Assembly (NCBI GenBank): GCA_028277745.1 | Contig: JANQFR010000002.1 | Location: forward strand, 1 to 64,000 | Length of the DNA stretch: 64,000 nucleotides | Origin: Phycisphaeraceae bacterium | Lineage (GTDB): Bacteria; Planctomycetota; Phycisphaerae; Phycisphaerales; Phycisphaeraceae | Direction: 5' to 3' | Part shown: positions 53,236 through 61,410 of the stretch, one piece after another | Layout: each line of letters begins with the position of its first letter | How positions within the stretch are numbered: position 1 is the stretch's first letter | Notes under the pieces: generated by a model | The model's input: the letters and a program-made list of their open reading frames with translations, nothing else | Database searches by the model: none | Told to the model about the DNA's origin: nothing | Translations under genes and position numbers: made by a program

Positions 53236-54771
53236 CTACCGCCGCCGCCGGTTTTTCCAGCCGAACCAGGTGAACGGGGTGTAGACCAGCCCCAGCAGGC
53301 CCGACACGCTGGTCAGCCCGCGGATCGCCTGGCCGGTCTCTTCATAGAGCGCCGCCATCACCCGGTCCGAGCCGGTCTCGCCGCTCTCGCGGACGAACGC
53401 CAGGCGGTGCAGCGCGTAGAACGCAAAGACCACCGACGAGAGGAACAGGAAGTCGAGGCCCTGCATGTGGAACGGCTTCCAGGACTGGATGTTGCTGGGG
53501 GACGTCGAGTCGGCGTGATCGATCCATTGGATGATGAGGCTGACCTGCTCGGGCTCGAGCTGGTGCGCCATGATGCCGCCCAGCGCGGGCGCCAGCATGC
53601 CCATGACGCCGGCGACCAGGGCGTTGGCCGCGAGGAAGCTGGTGGCGGACCCGCGCGGCGCGACCTTCAGGGCCAGGTTCCCCGAGCAGAGCGTCGCCCC
53701 GGCGGTGGCGATCCCCGTGATCCCGTGGATCACCACCAGCAGGCCGATCGGCATCCAGTGCCCCGGCAGGTCGGTGACGAACAACCACAGGCCTAACGCG
53801 AGGGTCATCAACAGCCCCGCCACGCCCAGCGTGCTCTTGTTGCTGTAGCGGTCGGCCAACCGGCCCCAGGTCCGGAGGAACGCGACGTTGGTGGCCTGGC
53901 TGAACACCGAGAGGAGGATGATGGTGGTCATGTCCAGGTCGGCGCGTTTGAGCATGTACACCACGTAGAACGGCCCGGCGAAATTCAGGGCGAACGTCCA
54001 CGTCCCGGTGAAGCCCAGAAGCCGGCGGAAGTTGCGGTTGCCCAGCGGCTCGAGCACCTGCCGCCACAGCCCGCGCGCGGGCGGGTCCTTCATCCGCGGC
54101 TCGGGCATCCGGCCCAGCCACATCACCGCGAACAGGCCCATCGCCGCGCCGCTGATGAACAGCGCGCTGTAGACCTCCAGTTGCAGGTCGTGATGGTGCT
54201 TGCCGTAGTCCACGAACCAGCCGCCCACCAGGCTCGCCGCCGCGCCCACCGCCATCGACCAGGCGGTCCGACGGGCGAAGTACCGGCCCATGATCCGCTC
54301 GGGCACCAGGTCCCGCACCCAAGAGTTGTACGAGCACGCCGAGACCGCCGCCATGCCGTTGTACCCCAGCAGGCAGATGAACAGCAGCGGCACCTGAAGC
54401 ACCCCCGGGACCACCCACGGCAACGCCGCGATCACCAGCCACATCGCCCGCCCGATCGCCGACGACAGCACCGTCACCCGCTGGCGGCTGCGCCAGCGCT
54501 GCACGAGATAGATCGTGGGGATCTGCAGCACCTGCGTCGCCGGCGCCACCGCCGCCAGCAGGCCGATCACGATGTTGTTGGCCCCCAGCGCCAGCGCGAA
54601 CGCGACCAGGAACGCCCCGCTGACCACCGCGTCCATCGCCTGCGAGAACACGCCGTCCATCGTCAACGCGTGCAGGCCGCGACGCAGTTGCTTCCCGGTC
54701 ACCTTCTCGGTCGGCTCGAACCATCCCAGCATGAGCCGCACTCTACCGGCCAACGCCCGCCGCGTCACCAC
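53236..54771 (-). CDS. MFS-type permease, 12 helices
   Basis: 511 residues with about twelve hydrophobic segments and the usual central cytoplasmic loop (MPEPRMKDPPARGLWRQVLEPL, about 230-250). The first loop has LVQRWRSRQRVTV, a loose form of the MFS motif A. A soluble stretch of about 40 residues sits before the last helix (QWIDHADSTSPSNIQSWKPFHMQG). No substrate can be read from sequence. An in-frame ATG at 54732 (MLGWFEPTEK) is an equally good start. Convergent with the HD-GYP gene. Confidence 0.8.
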   Translation of the reverse strand: MVTRRALAGRVRLMLGWFEPTEKVTGKQLRRGLHALTMDGVFSQAMDAVVSGAFLVAFALALGANNIVIGLLAAVAPATQVLQIPTIYLVQRWRSRQRVTVLSSAIGRAMWLVIAALPWVVPGVLQVPLLFICLLGYNGMAAVSACSYNSWVRDLVPERIMGRYFARRTAWSMAVGAAASLVGGWFVDYGKHHHDLQLEVYSALFISGAAMGLFAVMWLGRMPEPRMKDPPARGLWRQVLEPLGNRNFRRLLGFTGTWTFALNFAGPFYVVYMLKRADLDMTTIILLSVFSQATNVAFLRTWGRLADRYSNKSTLGVAGLLMTLALGLWLFVTDLPGHWMPIGLLVVIHGITGIATAGATLCSGNLALKVAPRGSATSFLAANALVAGVMGMLAPALGGIMAHQLEPEQVSLIIQWIDHADSTSPSNIQSWKPFHMQGLDFLFLSSVVFAFYALHRLAFVRESGETGSDRVMAALYEETGQAIRGLTSVSGLLGLVYTPFTWFGWKNRRRR

Positions 54772-54818
54772 CGCCCCGCCGTTTGCGGCCCGGCGCCCAT
54801 CTGGCCGACAATAGGTTC

Positions 54819-55454
54819 ATGACCGCCCCGCCCCAACTCGGCCTCAACCACCCCACCGTCAGCCGCGACGTCGGCGTCCTCGGCGTCTTCACCTTCGCCC
54901 TTGCCGTCCTCGCCTACCTGCTGGCCGACTACCGCACCGCCGTCTTCGTGCGCGAGCTGCCCCGGCCCTTACGCGACCTCGCCAGCCAACTCACCGAGTT
55001 CGGGCAGATGGGCCATTACGTCTGGATCCTCCCGCTGGCGATCATCGTCAGCGTCCTGCTCAAGCGCAAGACCGACGCGTGGTGGTTCGGCCTGGCGCTG
55101 GCGTCCACCGTCGTGTCGGGCCTGCTGGTCAACATCCTCAAGATCATCCTCGGCCGGTCGCGCCCGTCGGTGCTCTTCGCCTACAACGAATACGGCTTCG
55201 GCCCGATCCGCCTCGGCTACGACCACGCCTCTTTCCCATCCGGCCACGCCGCCACCTGCGGCTCGCTCGCCGCCGTGCTCTGGCTCAAGTGGCCCAGGCT
55301 CTGGCCCCTATGGCTGATCCTCGGTCTGACCATCGCCTTCACCCGCGTCTTCACCCTCTCCCACTACATCAGCGACGTGCTCATCGGCGCCTACCTCGGC
55401 GCGGTCACCACCCTGCTGCTCCACCGCGAGTTCGTCCGACGAAAGTGGCTCTGA
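54819..55454 (+). CDS. PAP2-family membrane phosphatase
   Basis: 211 residues from ATG 54819, five to six membrane helices. All three phosphatase motifs are intact: KIILGRSRP, SFPSGH and TRVFTLSHYISD. Members dephosphorylate undecaprenyl pyrophosphate or phosphatidic acid derivatives at the outer membrane face. The final 147 bp (including the SHYISD region) overlap the convergent glycosyltransferase frame on the other strand. Confidence 0.88.
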   Translation: MTAPPQLGLNHPTVSRDVGVLGVFTFALAVLAYLLADYRTAVFVRELPRPLRDLASQLTEFGQMGHYVWILPLAIIVSVLLKRKTDAWWFGLALASTVVSGLLVNILKIILGRSRPSVLFAYNEYGFGPIRLGYDHASFPSGHAATCGSLAAVLWLKWPRLWPLWLILGLTIAFTRVFTLSHYISDVLIGAYLGAVTTLLLHREFVRRKWL

Positions 55455-57167
55455 CCCGTTCGCCCGTTCCAGCCCCGCATGCGTATGCGGGGCTCCGATC
55501 TGCGCCACGATCAACTCCAGACGTTTGCCCTGTGCCGAGTAGTCGATCGTCGGCCGACGCAACGTCACCACCAGCCCCAGGTCGCCGAATTGCTCGCGGG
55601 CGGCGTCGAGGATGTCCGACCGCGTGATCACCGTTCCGCTGCGGTTCTCACGCGCCCACTGCGCTAACGAGGCCGGGTCGGCACCGAGAAAACGCAGCGG
55701 CTGATCGGCCGGCCGGTTCAAGTAAAACACCAGGCTCGGCTCGCTGTAGCCCGCGGCGACCACATCCGATCCGGTCACGACCCCCGCCAGCTCCGGCGAC
55801 GGCTTGGCCTCGCGCTCCACCTCCGGCAGCACAAGCTGCGAGCCGAGCATCACCCCGAACATCACCTGCAACAACACCACGCGCGTCGCCATCACGACCT
55901 GCTCACGACGTTGGAACCGCACGATGATCTCGCCGATCCCGATCAGCAACAGCCCCAGCATCGTCCCCGCGATGATCAGCCCCCACCCGCCGATGAACCA
56001 CGGCCCGATGATCAGCCCGCCCGCCAGGATCAGGTTCACCACGCCGAAGAACCAGATGCCCCCGCGCAGCCAGTCGCGGTCCTTCTCGCTGAGCCGCTCC
56101 TGCAGCCGGGCCTCGATCACCGCGCCGCAGAGGATCGCCAGCGCGGGGTAGATCGGCAGGATGTAGTGCGGCAGCTTGGTCGCCACCAGGCTCATCATCA
56201 CGAACGTGGGGACGATCCACGCCCAGAGGATCGCGCGTTCGCGCGGGCCGCCGAGGTGCTTGCGGATCAGTGCCGACAGCCCGCCGGGCAGCATCAACAC
56301 CCACGGGAAAAAACCCCCGCACAACGCGACGGCGTAGAACGGCAGCAACGCGAGATAGCCCAGCAGCCCCGACCCGCCGTGGCCCTCCAAGGGCGTGAGG
56401 ATGCGCTCGATCAGGTGCCGGCCGACCGCCTTCTCGCCCAGCTCGCCGCCCGTCGCCGCGTTCGCCGGCAGGTACCACGCCGCGAACATCCCCAGGCTCG
56501 CCAGCACGCTCAACGCGAACCACAGCCAGAACGTCTTGCGCAGCCCGACCGCGCCGCGCCCGAGCACGGCCGCGAACACCACCGTCAGCCCCACCGCCGC
56601 CAGCGCGACCGGGCCCTTGGTGAGCTGGCCGAACCCCAGCGCCAGCGTCAGCACGATCCACCACACCCAAGGCGTCTTCTGCGCGTACACAATCTCGACG
56701 AACGCCCAGACGCCCAAGGTGATCCAGGCGATCAGCGTGCCGTCCGCGGTCGCCGCCGTGCCGATCACGAGGGTCTGCAGGGTCGTGGGCAGAATGAGCA
56801 TGGCCCACCAGCCGACGCGCGGGCCGAACATCCGCCGGCCGATGAAGAAGGTGAACACGCTCGCCGCGGTCATGCCGAGGACCGAGGGCAGGCGCACCGC
56901 GATCTCCGCGGCGCCGAACACCGCCAGGCCGGGCATCATGAGCCAGTACACCATCGCGGGCTTGTCGGGCCGCAGGTCGCCGTTGAAGGTGGGGGTCAGC
57001 AGGTCGCCGCGTTCGAGCATCTCGACCGCCGCGCGGGCGAACCGCGGCTCGTCGTCGTCCCACAGCGACGAGCTGGTCGCCACGATGACCAGGTACATCG
57101 CGATCATCGCGGCGGCGCCCACGATGTGGATCGGCTTCGGCGTCCATGGGGAAGAGGGCTGGTTCAA
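55308..57167 (-). CDS. ArnT-like membrane glycosyltransferase (GT39/PMT type)
   Basis: 619 residues. DDDEPRFARAAVEMLERGDLLTP with the catalytic acidic pair, followed by RPDKPAMVYWLMMPG, is the ArnT signature. About ten to twelve membrane helices follow, then a soluble C-terminal domain. These enzymes move a sugar from a polyprenyl phosphate to lipid A or protein. The start is TTG at 57167 because no ATG precedes the first helix. No stop occurs until 55308, so the last 49 residues (Glu/Asp-rich, from about 571) are antisense to the PAP2 gene. They look unlike the rest and may be a read-through tail. Confidence 0.82.
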   Translation of the reverse strand: MNQPSSPWTPKPIHIVGAAAMIAMYLVIVATSSSLWDDDEPRFARAAVEMLERGDLLTPTFNGDLRPDKPAMVYWLMMPGLAVFGAAEIAVRLPSVLGMTAASVFTFFIGRRMFGPRVGWWAMLILPTTLQTLVIGTAATADGTLIAWITLGVWAFVEIVYAQKTPWVWWIVLTLALGFGQLTKGPVALAAVGLTVVFAAVLGRGAVGLRKTFWLWFALSVLASLGMFAAWYLPANAATGGELGEKAVGRHLIERILTPLEGHGGSGLLGYLALLPFYAVALCGGFFPWVLMLPGGLSALIRKHLGGPRERAILWAWIVPTFVMMSLVATKLPHYILPIYPALAILCGAVIEARLQERLSEKDRDWLRGGIWFFGVVNLILAGGLIIGPWFIGGWGLIIAGTMLGLLLIGIGEIIVRFQRREQVVMATRVVLLQVMFGVMLGSQLVLPEVEREAKPSPELAGVVTGSDVVAAGYSEPSLVFYLNRPADQPLRFLGADPASLAQWARENRSGTVITRSDILDAAREQFGDLGLVVTLRRPTIDYSAQGKRLELIVAQIGAPHTHAGLERANGSEPLSSDELAVEQQGGDRAEVGADEHVADVVGEGEDAGEGDGQTEDQP

Positions 57168-57235
57168 GCGCGCGATCGTACCACATCTGACCTCGCGTCT
57201 CGGGGGCGGACGGATCGGGCTATAGGCCTGGGGGA

Positions 57236-57354
57236 TTCACCACAAAGGACACCGAGGGCACAGAGTCGGAAAAGAAGGGAATGGATTTGTTTAGCGGCGG
57301 AGCTTGCTCCGCACTCTTTTCGCCATCGCCTCCGTGATCTCTGTGCCCTCCGTG
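57236..57354. repeat. CACCACAAAGGACAC-type inverted repeat
   Basis: TTCACCACAAAGGACACCGA with GGGCACAGAG (57236-57265) faces TCTCTGTGCCCTCCGTGG (57337-57354). Between them is a small palindrome GCGGAGCTTGCTCCGC. I know this sequence type from intergenic regions of Planctomycetota and related phyla, though I cannot check it here. It lies upstream of the glycosyltransferase's neighbour in a 251-bp gap with no other signal. Confidence 0.7.
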
Positions 57355-57418
57355 GTTATGCTTCTGGACCCATGTCATGCCGCTGATCGCGCGGCGGAGC
57401 CCGACCACGAGCCGGGCT

Positions 57419-58135
57419 TCATCTCCGAGCACCGACGCCCGCGCTCGCCCGCGCGGTCATCACGATCACCAGCAGCGACCAGAGGCACAGCACCAAGTTC
57501 TGAAGCGGCAACTGCAGCGGCAGGGGCAGGCAGTAGATCAGCGCGGCCGTGGGCAGCCAGACGCCCCAGTTGGCCAGCAACAGCGGCACGCCCCGCCGGC
57601 GGTACCACCGCGAGCCCAGCGCGGCGCGGGTCCGGGCGATCGAGTAGCCGCAGTCCTTCCACAAGAACGGCAGCACCGTCGTCGGCACGACCCACAGCGG
57701 CACGTAGATGAACTGGTCCAGCAGCAGCTTGGGCAGGATGACCGACCAGTCGGCGCTGTCCCCGAACACCCTGGCCTGGGTGATGTAGAGCAGGTCCACC
57801 TCGGCGCCCTTGTACGCCCAGTACGCCAGGAGGAAGGGCAGGTCGCGCCACGGCGCCCGCGCTTCGCGGGCCACGAGCAGGTGCTGGATCAGGAGCGGCA
57901 ACAGCCCGCCGAACGCCGCGGTGGACACGACCGCGAACCCCAGCCCGGCCTCGAGCTTGAACATCGCCAGCGTCTGGAGCGCCCCCCGGACCGGGGCGAC
58001 CCCGTAATAGCCGCCGACCACCGCGACCGCCACGACCCATAACACCATGCCCGGCAACAGGTTCACCCGCGCCGCGGCGAGCCCCGCCCGCCACGGACGG
58101 TCGGGCTCGTGCAACTCGCCGGACGCCTGCGTCAT
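57419..58135 (-). CDS. Mpv17/PMP22-like membrane protein
   Basis: 238 residues from ATG 58135; the frame is open upstream but runs through a repeat. Five to six hydrophobic segments. The second half reads LLLDQFIYVPLWVVPTTVLP, then WKDCG, then LLANWGVWLPTAALIYCLPLPLQLPLQNLVLCLWSLLV. This follows the Mpv17/PMP22 pattern (DQ...P, NWxxWP, N..VP..., WN..LS), a family better known from eukaryotic organelles. The match is by eye and imperfect: the typical Gln/Asn positions are only partly kept. Function in bacteria unknown. Confidence 0.5.
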   Translation of the reverse strand: MTQASGELHEPDRPWRAGLAAARVNLLPGMVLWVVAVAVVGGYYGVAPVRGALQTLAMFKLEAGLGFAVVSTAAFGGLLPLLIQHLLVAREARAPWRDLPFLLAYWAYKGAEVDLLYITQARVFGDSADWSVILPKLLLDQFIYVPLWVVPTTVLPFLWKDCGYSIARTRAALGSRWYRRRGVPLLLANWGVWLPTAALIYCLPLPLQLPLQNLVLCLWSLLVIVMTARASAGVGARR

Positions 58136-58159
58136 GGGGCGAATCATAAAACAAGAAGA

Positions 58160-58305
58160 ATGGCAGATGTGAGATGGCGGATGGCAGATGGGAAGAAGGC
58201 ATTTTTCGAAGTGCGTTTGGTTTTTAGCGTAGCGCGGGGCAAGCCCCGCTGCTAAACATCCGTTTTTGACCATCTGCCATCTCACATCTGCCATCTGCCA
58301 TTCCC
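58160..58305. repeat. ATGGCAGATGTGAGATGG-type inverted repeat
   Basis: ATGGCAGATGTGAGATGGCG plus GATGGCAGATGG (58160-58191) is the imperfect complement of CCATCTGCCATCTCACATCT plus GCCATCTGCCATTCCC (58272-58305). A nested palindrome TTTAGCG...GCGGGGCAAGCCCCGC...GCTAAA lies at 58221-58257. The element separates two divergent genes and sits directly upstream of the iron-transport promoter. Confidence 0.8.
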
Positions 58306-58306
58306 T

Positions 58307-58336
58307 TATTGACAATGAGTCTCAATAATCTACGAT
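58307..58336 (+). promoter_or_regulatory. fbp operon promoter overlapped by a Fur-box candidate
   Basis: TTGACA (58309-58314) and TACGAT (58331-58336) are spaced by 16 bases. Overlapping the -35 box, TATTGACAATGAGTCTCAATA (58307-58327, 21 bases read as two overlapping parts) pairs at 8 of 10 positions around its centre. The core TGACAATGAGTCTCA matches 11 of 14 fixed positions of the 7-1-7 Fur motif TGATAATNATTATCA. A ferric-iron transport operon follows, which is what Fur controls. Confidence 0.65.
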
Positions 58337-58365
58337 GGCGGGCTCACCAAAACGGAGCAACCGCC

Positions 58366-59355
58366 ATGATCCGCCTTCTCGCCGTCCTCATCGCCTGCGT
58401 CCTGGCCGCCCCGGTCGGGCTGGCCGAGTCGATCGTCGTCTATTCCGGCCGGTCCAAGAGCCTGGTCGATCCGCTGATCCGCCAGTTCACCCAGCAGACC
58501 GGGATCGACGTGCAGGTCAAATACGGCAAGACCGCCCAACTCGCCCTCGCGCTCAAGGAAGAGGGGGACGCCAGCCCCGCGGACGTGTTCTGGGCCCAGG
58601 ACGCCGGGGCGCTGGGCGCGCTCAAGAAGTCGGGGATGTTCGCCGAGCTGCCCGGGTCGATCCTCGACGAGGTCCCCCCGGGCTACCGCAGCCCCAGCGG
58701 TTTCTGGGTCGCCACCTCCGGCCGGGCGCGGGTGCTGGCCTACTCGCCGGCGCGCACCGAGGGCGAACAACGCCCGCGCGAAGTTGATGAGCTGACCGAC
58801 CCGCGTTTCAAGGGCCGGGTCGGCTGGGCGCCGACCAACGCCTCGTTCATCGCCTTTGTCTCGGCCATGCGCGCCCAGCGCGGCGACGACGCGACCCGCC
58901 GGTGGCTCGAAGCGATGAAGGCCAACGGCGCCAAGGCCTACCCCAAGAACACCGCCATCCTCCAGGCCATCGCCGCGGGCGAGGTCGATTACGGCCTGCC
59001 CAACCACTACTACCTCATCCGCTTCAAGAGCAACGACGCGGACTACCCGGTCGAGCAGACCGCGTTCAACGACGGCGACATCGGCAACCTCATCAACGTC
59101 GCGGGCGTGGGCATACTCAAGACCAGCAGGCACAAGGCCGCGGCGGAGCGGTTCGTGGCGTTCCTGCTGTCACCCGAAGCGCAGGCGTATTTCGCCAACA
59201 AGGTGTACGAGTACCCGGTCACGGGGGCGGCGACGCCGCACCCGATGCTGACCGACCGGCAGACGCTTCGGGCGGCGGCGCCGAACGTCGCGCTGGAGGA
59301 CATGGACGACCTCGCGGCCACGCAGCGCCTGTTGAGAGACACCGGCGTACACTGA
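58366..59355 (+). CDS. fbpA: ferric-iron ABC transporter substrate-binding protein
   Basis: 329 residues from ATG 58366 (GGAG at 58354-58357). Signal peptide MIRLLAVLIACVLAAPVGLA; a cut after LA is likely, though LIAC could be read as a short lipobox. The mature protein opens SIVVYSGRSKSLVDPLI, the start typical of FbpA/FutA, and has PADVFWAQDAGALG. The twin Tyr of LPNHYYLIRF (215-216) matches the iron-binding tyrosines of this family. It delivers Fe(III) to the permease encoded next. First gene of the operon. Confidence 0.9.
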   Translation: MIRLLAVLIACVLAAPVGLAESIVVYSGRSKSLVDPLIRQFTQQTGIDVQVKYGKTAQLALALKEEGDASPADVFWAQDAGALGALKKSGMFAELPGSILDEVPPGYRSPSGFWVATSGRARVLAYSPARTEGEQRPREVDELTDPRFKGRVGWAPTNASFIAFVSAMRAQRGDDATRRWLEAMKANGAKAYPKNTAILQAIAAGEVDYGLPNHYYLIRFKSNDADYPVEQTAFNDGDIGNLINVAGVGILKTSRHKAAAERFVAFLLSPEAQAYFANKVYEYPVTGAATPHPMLTDRQTLRAAAPNVALEDMDDLAATQRLLRDTGVH

Positions 59356-59392
59356 GCGGCCGCCCCGCCGCCAGCCGACCCGCTTCCCCGCC

Positions 59393-60961
59393 ATGCCCGC
59401 CACCGTGACCTCAGCCCGCCGGCCGCCGTGGTATCTCGCAGCGCCCGCGATGGTGTCAGCGGCGGGGGTGCTCGCGCCGCTGCTGTATCTGGTCGTGCGC
59501 GCGGTCGGCGATACGGAAACCTCGGCGTGGGACGCGGTGTTCACCTGGCGCAACGCGGCGTTGCTGGGCAATACGACGGCGCTGGTGGTCGGCGTGCTGG
59601 CGGTCACGACCCTGCTGGCGTTGCCGGCGGCGTGGCTCACCACGCGGACCGACCTGCCGGGCCGGCGGTTCTTCGCGGTCGCGCTGGTGATGATCTTCGC
59701 CACGCCCGCGTACCTGCTGGCGTACACGCTGCTGGCCGCAGGGGGGGCGTACGGGATGGTGTATCACCTCACCGGGTACGCCGCTCCGGTGCTGCGGGGC
59801 TACAGCGGGTCGCTGATCGCCCTGAGCCTGTACAACCTGCCCTACATGCTGCTGAGCCTGCGGGCCGGGCTGTTGCAGCTCGACCCCGGGCTGGAAGAGA
59901 CGGCCCAGTCGCTGGGGCGGTCGCGGGCGACGATTTTTTTCTCGGTAATCCTGCCTCAGCTCAGCCCCGCGCTGCTGGCGGGCCAGCTCATCGTCGCGCT
60001 GCACGTGGTCAACGACTTCGGCGTGGTGAGCCTGATGAACTACCACACGTTCAGCTACGCGCTGTACCTGCGTTACACGGGGTTCGACCTCGGCGGGGCG
60101 GCGTGGATCGCGATGATGATGCTCGCGTTCACGGCGGTGCTGATCGGGGGGGAGTTCTGGCTGCTGCGGGGCCTGCGTCTTCACCGCACCGGCACGGGGG
60201 TGGAGCGGCGGGCGCGGCGGGTCGAGCTGGGGCCGTGGGCGGGGCCGGCGGTGGCGTTTCTCAGCGTCATCCTGCTGATGGGCGTCGTGCTGCCGGTGGG
60301 CACGATCGCGTACGGGCTGACGCGGGTGGAATGGTCTTACACGATGCCCGACGTGGGAGCGGCGCTCTGGGATTCGGTGCGGGCGTCGCTGCCGGCGGCG
60401 GTGATCGCCACGGCGCTCGCGCTGCCGGTGGCGTACATCGCCCGGCGTTACCCCGGCAAGCGGTCGCTGATGATCGAACGGCTGAGCTTCCTGGGGTACG
60501 CGACGCCGTCGCTGGCGTTCGCGCTGGGGGTGCTGGTGATCACGCTGAGGCTGGCGCCGTGGGCGTACCAGACGCTGGGGGTGCTGGTGTACGCGTACGC
60601 GCTGCACTTCATGGCCGAGGCGGTGGCGCCGCTGCGGTCGGCGTTGTTCCGGGCGTCGCCGCGGGTGGAGGAGGCGTCGCGCGCGCTGGGGGTGGGCCCG
60701 TGGGGCACGCTGTGGCGGGTGACGCTGCCGCTGCTGCGGCCGGGGCTGGTGGTGAGCCTGGCGCTGGTGTTCCTGTCAGCGATGAAGGAGCTGCCGCTGA
60801 CGATGCTGCTGGCGCCGCTGGGGTTCGACACCCTGGCGACCAACGTGTGGGGCCACACCGCCGAGGCGGACTACGCCGGCGCGGCGCCGTATGCTTTACT
60901 GATCGTCGCGATCGCGTCGGTGTTCGTCGGGGTCCTGGTCTGGCATGAGCAGAAGACGTGA
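59393..60961 (+). CDS. fbpB: ferric-iron ABC transporter permease, two fused halves
   Basis: 522 residues, about twelve membrane helices. Each half has an EAA loop that contacts the ATPase: EETAQSLGRSRATIFFSVILPQL at about 165 and EEASRALGVGPWGTLWRVTLPLL at about 425. The fused two-domain layout is normal for FbpB-type iron permeases. It starts 37 bp after fbpA. The ATPase gene follows after the small PepSY gene. Confidence 0.92.
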   Translation: MPATVTSARRPPWYLAAPAMVSAAGVLAPLLYLVVRAVGDTETSAWDAVFTWRNAALLGNTTALVVGVLAVTTLLALPAAWLTTRTDLPGRRFFAVALVMIFATPAYLLAYTLLAAGGAYGMVYHLTGYAAPVLRGYSGSLIALSLYNLPYMLLSLRAGLLQLDPGLEETAQSLGRSRATIFFSVILPQLSPALLAGQLIVALHVVNDFGVVSLMNYHTFSYALYLRYTGFDLGGAAWIAMMMLAFTAVLIGGEFWLLRGLRLHRTGTGVERRARRVELGPWAGPAVAFLSVILLMGVVLPVGTIAYGLTRVEWSYTMPDVGAALWDSVRASLPAAVIATALALPVAYIARRYPGKRSLMIERLSFLGYATPSLAFALGVLVITLRLAPWAYQTLGVLVYAYALHFMAEAVAPLRSALFRASPRVEEASRALGVGPWGTLWRVTLPLLRPGLVVSLALVFLSAMKELPLTMLLAPLGFDTLATNVWGHTAEADYAGAAPYALLIVAIASVFVGVLVWHEQKT

Positions 60962-61137
60962 TCAAGAAAGGCAAAACAGATGGCGGATGACGATTGATAG
61001 AGTTGTTTAGCGCCGGCCCGCAGGGCCGGGCTGCCGCTCAATCCACCCAGATGTCGCGAACCGGCCATTTCACGTCAACGTAAACTGAGAATACAAGGTC
61101 GATGGTCGACCGGTTTCACCACAAAGGAGCAGGCGCT

Positions 61138-61398
61138 ATGAAAAAGACATTCATCAGCATCCCCGTCCTGGTCGTGTTGCTGGCCGGGGGCTACATCGCG
61201 CTGGCCGGGGACCGGCCGGCGGAGGACGCCAAGCCGCTGTCCGCGATCGCCAAGATCGTGGAGGCCAAGGGCTACGTGATCGCCAAGGCCGACAACGAGA
61301 AAGGCGTCTGGGAGATCGACGCCTTCCGCGGCGCCGAGGAGTTCGACCTCCGCGTCGACGGCAAGACCGGCGAGATCCTCTCCGAGAAGCCCGATTAA
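61138..61398 (+). CDS. small exported PepSY-domain protein
   Basis: 86 residues from ATG 61138, with AAAGGAG at 61123-61129. A signal peptide or anchor (MKKTFISIPVLVVLLAGGYIALA) precedes one PepSY-like unit: LSAIAKIVEAKGYVIAKADNEKGVWEIDAF, then LRVDGKTGEILSEKPD. PepSY domains are found in protease inhibitors and in periplasmic parts of iron-uptake and reductase proteins. Its place between the permease and ATPase genes of an iron transporter suggests a role in iron handling; this is inference. The 176-bp gap before it contains a GTTTAGCGCCGG palindrome. Confidence 0.78.
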   Translation: MKKTFISIPVLVVLLAGGYIALAGDRPAEDAKPLSAIAKIVEAKGYVIAKADNEKGVWEIDAFRGAEEFDLRVDGKTGEILSEKPD

Positions 61399-61410
61399 TC
61401 ACCCGCCGCG

